Shown piece by piece: positions 62,762-64,000 of a DNA stretch of 64,000 bases (its first letter is position 1; each line of letters begins with the position of its first letter). Under the pieces are notes generated by a model. It saw only the letters and a program-made list of their open reading frames with translations. It did no database searches and was not told where the DNA came from. The DNA comes from Ruania halotolerans (GTDB lineage Bacteria; Actinomycetota; Actinomycetes; Actinomycetales; Beutenbergiaceae), in NCBI RefSeq assembly GCF_021049285.1, contig NZ_CP088017.1, positions 806,001 through 870,000 of the forward strand. The letters are read 5' to 3'. A program made the position numbers and the translations under genes.

Positions 62762-64000
62762 TCACGCGGTCGTGGGCGGGACAGTGGGTGCCGCCGCAGT
62801 TGCGGGTGTGATGGCGGGAAGGCGTACCTCGATGGTGGCGCCGCCGCCGGGCGTGGGGGTCAGCGCCACCGTGCCGCTGTGTGCGCCCACGATGGTGGCC
62901 ACGATCGCCAGGCCGAGTCCTGAACCGCCGGAGGTGCGGGTGCGGGAGGTGTCCGGCCGGTAGAAGCGTTCGAAGATCCGGTGCGCATCGGCCTCGGGCA
63001 CCCCAGGGCCGTGGTCGACCACCTCGAGTACGGCGTCACTCCCCTCAACGCGGGTGTGTAACTCCACGGCGGTACCGCTCGGTGTGTGCTGGACGACGTT
63101 GCCGATGAGGTTCGTCACCACCTGGCGGAGCCGATCGGCATCGCCGCGGACCAGCACGGGACCGGAGGCGACGAGCGAGGTGGGCCGGCTCGGGTCCAGC
63201 GCCCCCAGATCGCCGACGGCATCGTTGGCTATCGCCGTCAGATCCACGTCGGTGATCCGCAGATCACGCCCCTCGTCCAGCCGGGCCAGCGCGAGCAGGT
63301 CGTTCACCAGGGAACCCATCCGGATTGCCTCGTTCTCGATCCTGCCCATGGTGCCCGGCAACTCCTCGGCCGGTACCGCACCCATCCGGTACAGCTCGCC
63401 GTATCCCCGGATCGATGCCAGCGGGGTGCGCAACTCGTGCGATGCATCGGAGACGAAGCGTCGCATCCGCGCCTCGGAAGCTGCCTGAGCGGCGAAGGAG
63501 GTCTCCAGGTTCGCCACCATCGCATTGAAGGACATCCCCAGGCGGCCCACCTCGGTGGTGTCCGGGGCGACAGGGGCGCGGCGGCTGAGATCTCCGGAGG
63601 CGACGGCGGCGGCGGTGTCCTCGATGTCTTGCAACCCGCGAAGGGAACGCTGCACGGCGACGTACCCGGCGGCGGCCGCAAGGGTCACCACGCCCAGGCC
63701 CACGAGCAGGGTGAACAGCTGCATCCGGGCGAGGGTCGCCGTCACATCGTCCATCGGGAGAGCGACGGCTACGGTGACGGGTGTGTCCTGGCCGACGAAC
63801 CCGCGCAGCAGCACCATCCGCCACGTCGAGACGCCCTCAACGGATCCGATGGTCTGGGTCTTCCCTGCCAGAGTGTCGAGCTGCTCGTAGGTGACCGACG
63901 GGATGTCGGGCACTGCGTCGGTCCCGGTGGTGGCGGGGATGTCCATGAACGTGGAGCCGTCGGCGGCAAGCACGCGCACGTAGTAGGTCGTGACCGGTTG
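62762..64000 (-). CDS. Sensor histidine kinase, N terminus beyond the window
   Basis: The frame is open to the right edge, so the start lies outside; about 412 residues are visible. An extracytoplasmic part (ending about ALPMDDVTATLARM) precedes a membrane helix (LFTLLVGLGVVTLAAAAGY) and a HAMP domain (TEVGRLGMSFNAMVANLE). The phosphoacceptor box is VSDASHELRTPLASIRGYGE, the N box is RLRQVVTNLIGNVVQHTPSG, and the G boxes are VVDHGPGVPEADAHRIFERF and GGSGLGLAIV. It resembles the mycobacterial TrcS/MprB type. The response-regulator gene is expected beyond 64000. Confidence 0.93.
   Translation of the reverse strand, partial: QPVTTYYVRVLAADGSTFMDIPATTGTDAVPDIPSVTYEQLDTLAGKTQTIGSVEGVSTWRMVLLRGFVGQDTPVTVAVALPMDDVTATLARMQLFTLLVGLGVVTLAAAAGYVAVQRSLRGLQDIEDTAAAVASGDLSRRAPVAPDTTEVGRLGMSFNAMVANLETSFAAQAASEARMRRFVSDASHELRTPLASIRGYGELYRMGAVPAEELPGTMGRIENEAIRMGSLVNDLLALARLDEGRDLRITDVDLTAIANDAVGDLGALDPSRPTSLVASGPVLVRGDADRLRQVVTNLIGNVVQHTPSGTAVELHTRVEGSDAVLEVVDHGPGVPEADAHRIFERFYRPDTSRTRTSGGSGLGLAIVATIVGAHSGTVALTPTPGGGATIEVRLPAITPATAAAPTVPPTTA

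Overview
The window comes from a high-GC Gram-positive chromosome (roughly 70 % GC by eye; GTG starts and ATGA overlaps are common). CarD-ispD-ispF, MsiK-type sugar ATPase, DUF3263, DUF4032, LytR_C, a WXG100 protein and a stand-alone groEL under paired CIRCE boxes all point to an actinobacterium. The best guess is Micrococcales (Ruania/Beutenbergia-like); the genus is inference only.

Layout. 1-1.3 kb: CarD tail, ispD, ispF. 1.4-7.6 kb: an accessory block with a MarR regulator divergent from an ABC exporter, a visibly lower-GC patch (about 3.75-5.4 kb) with two unrecognised genes and possible gene remnants, an alkylation-repair pair (ogt and AlkA-like) and a TipA-like MerR regulator with its own promoter. 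7.8-10.2 kb: cysS-rlmB. 10.2-22.5 kb: a carbohydrate region with a GH29 fucosidase, a LacI regulator, a perfect 16-bp operator, a sugar-binding lipoprotein without permeases, a 695-aa six-hairpin-like protein, ThuA-like and Gfo/Idh/MocA proteins, a second LacI and a GH2 enzyme. 22.5-27.5 kb: DUF4032, a shared sugar-ABC ATPase, otsB and otsA. 27.6-31.1 kb: Ser/Thr kinase, membrane protein, membrane-anchored DsbA-like protein and tRNA-Thr(TGT). 31-37 kb: PdxK/ThiD-like kinase, S9 peptidase with an 18-bp tandem repeat, a small conserved protein, SGNH hydrolase, uracil-DNA glycosylase, DUF3263 and LytR_C. 37-45.4 kb: membrane-anchored GH15-like protein facing a 1018-aa LPXTG-type surface protein with a 156-residue internal duplication, followed by DUF5819, HTTM and an FAD oxidoreductase. 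45.6-50 kb: groEL with two CIRCE boxes, then two HD-domain paralogues flanking a WXG100 gene.

50-62.6 kb is a nearly complete molybdenum-cofactor and molybdate-uptake region: moaB/mogA, moaE and moaA on the plus strand, then moaD, a DUF6457 gene, mobA, moaC, moeA and a MoeB/MoeZ-like gene on the minus strand, and an HTH-TOBE gene with modABC on the plus strand. A nucleotidyltransferase-like gene, an inositol-phosphatase-like gene, a membrane protein and an SDR are interspersed. No molybdoenzyme lies in the window. The window ends inside a sensor histidine kinase.

The most notable feature outside genes is a family of about 57-bp intergenic inverted repeats with four copies (near 1.34, 45.50, 54.28 and 62.69 kb), in both orientations, each sharing an AGATATA core and CGAGTGCG-type outer arms. 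Other clear regulatory signals are a LacI-type operator-promoter, a MerR promoter with 19-bp spacing, a MarR divergent operator, two CIRCE boxes and several stem-loop terminators.
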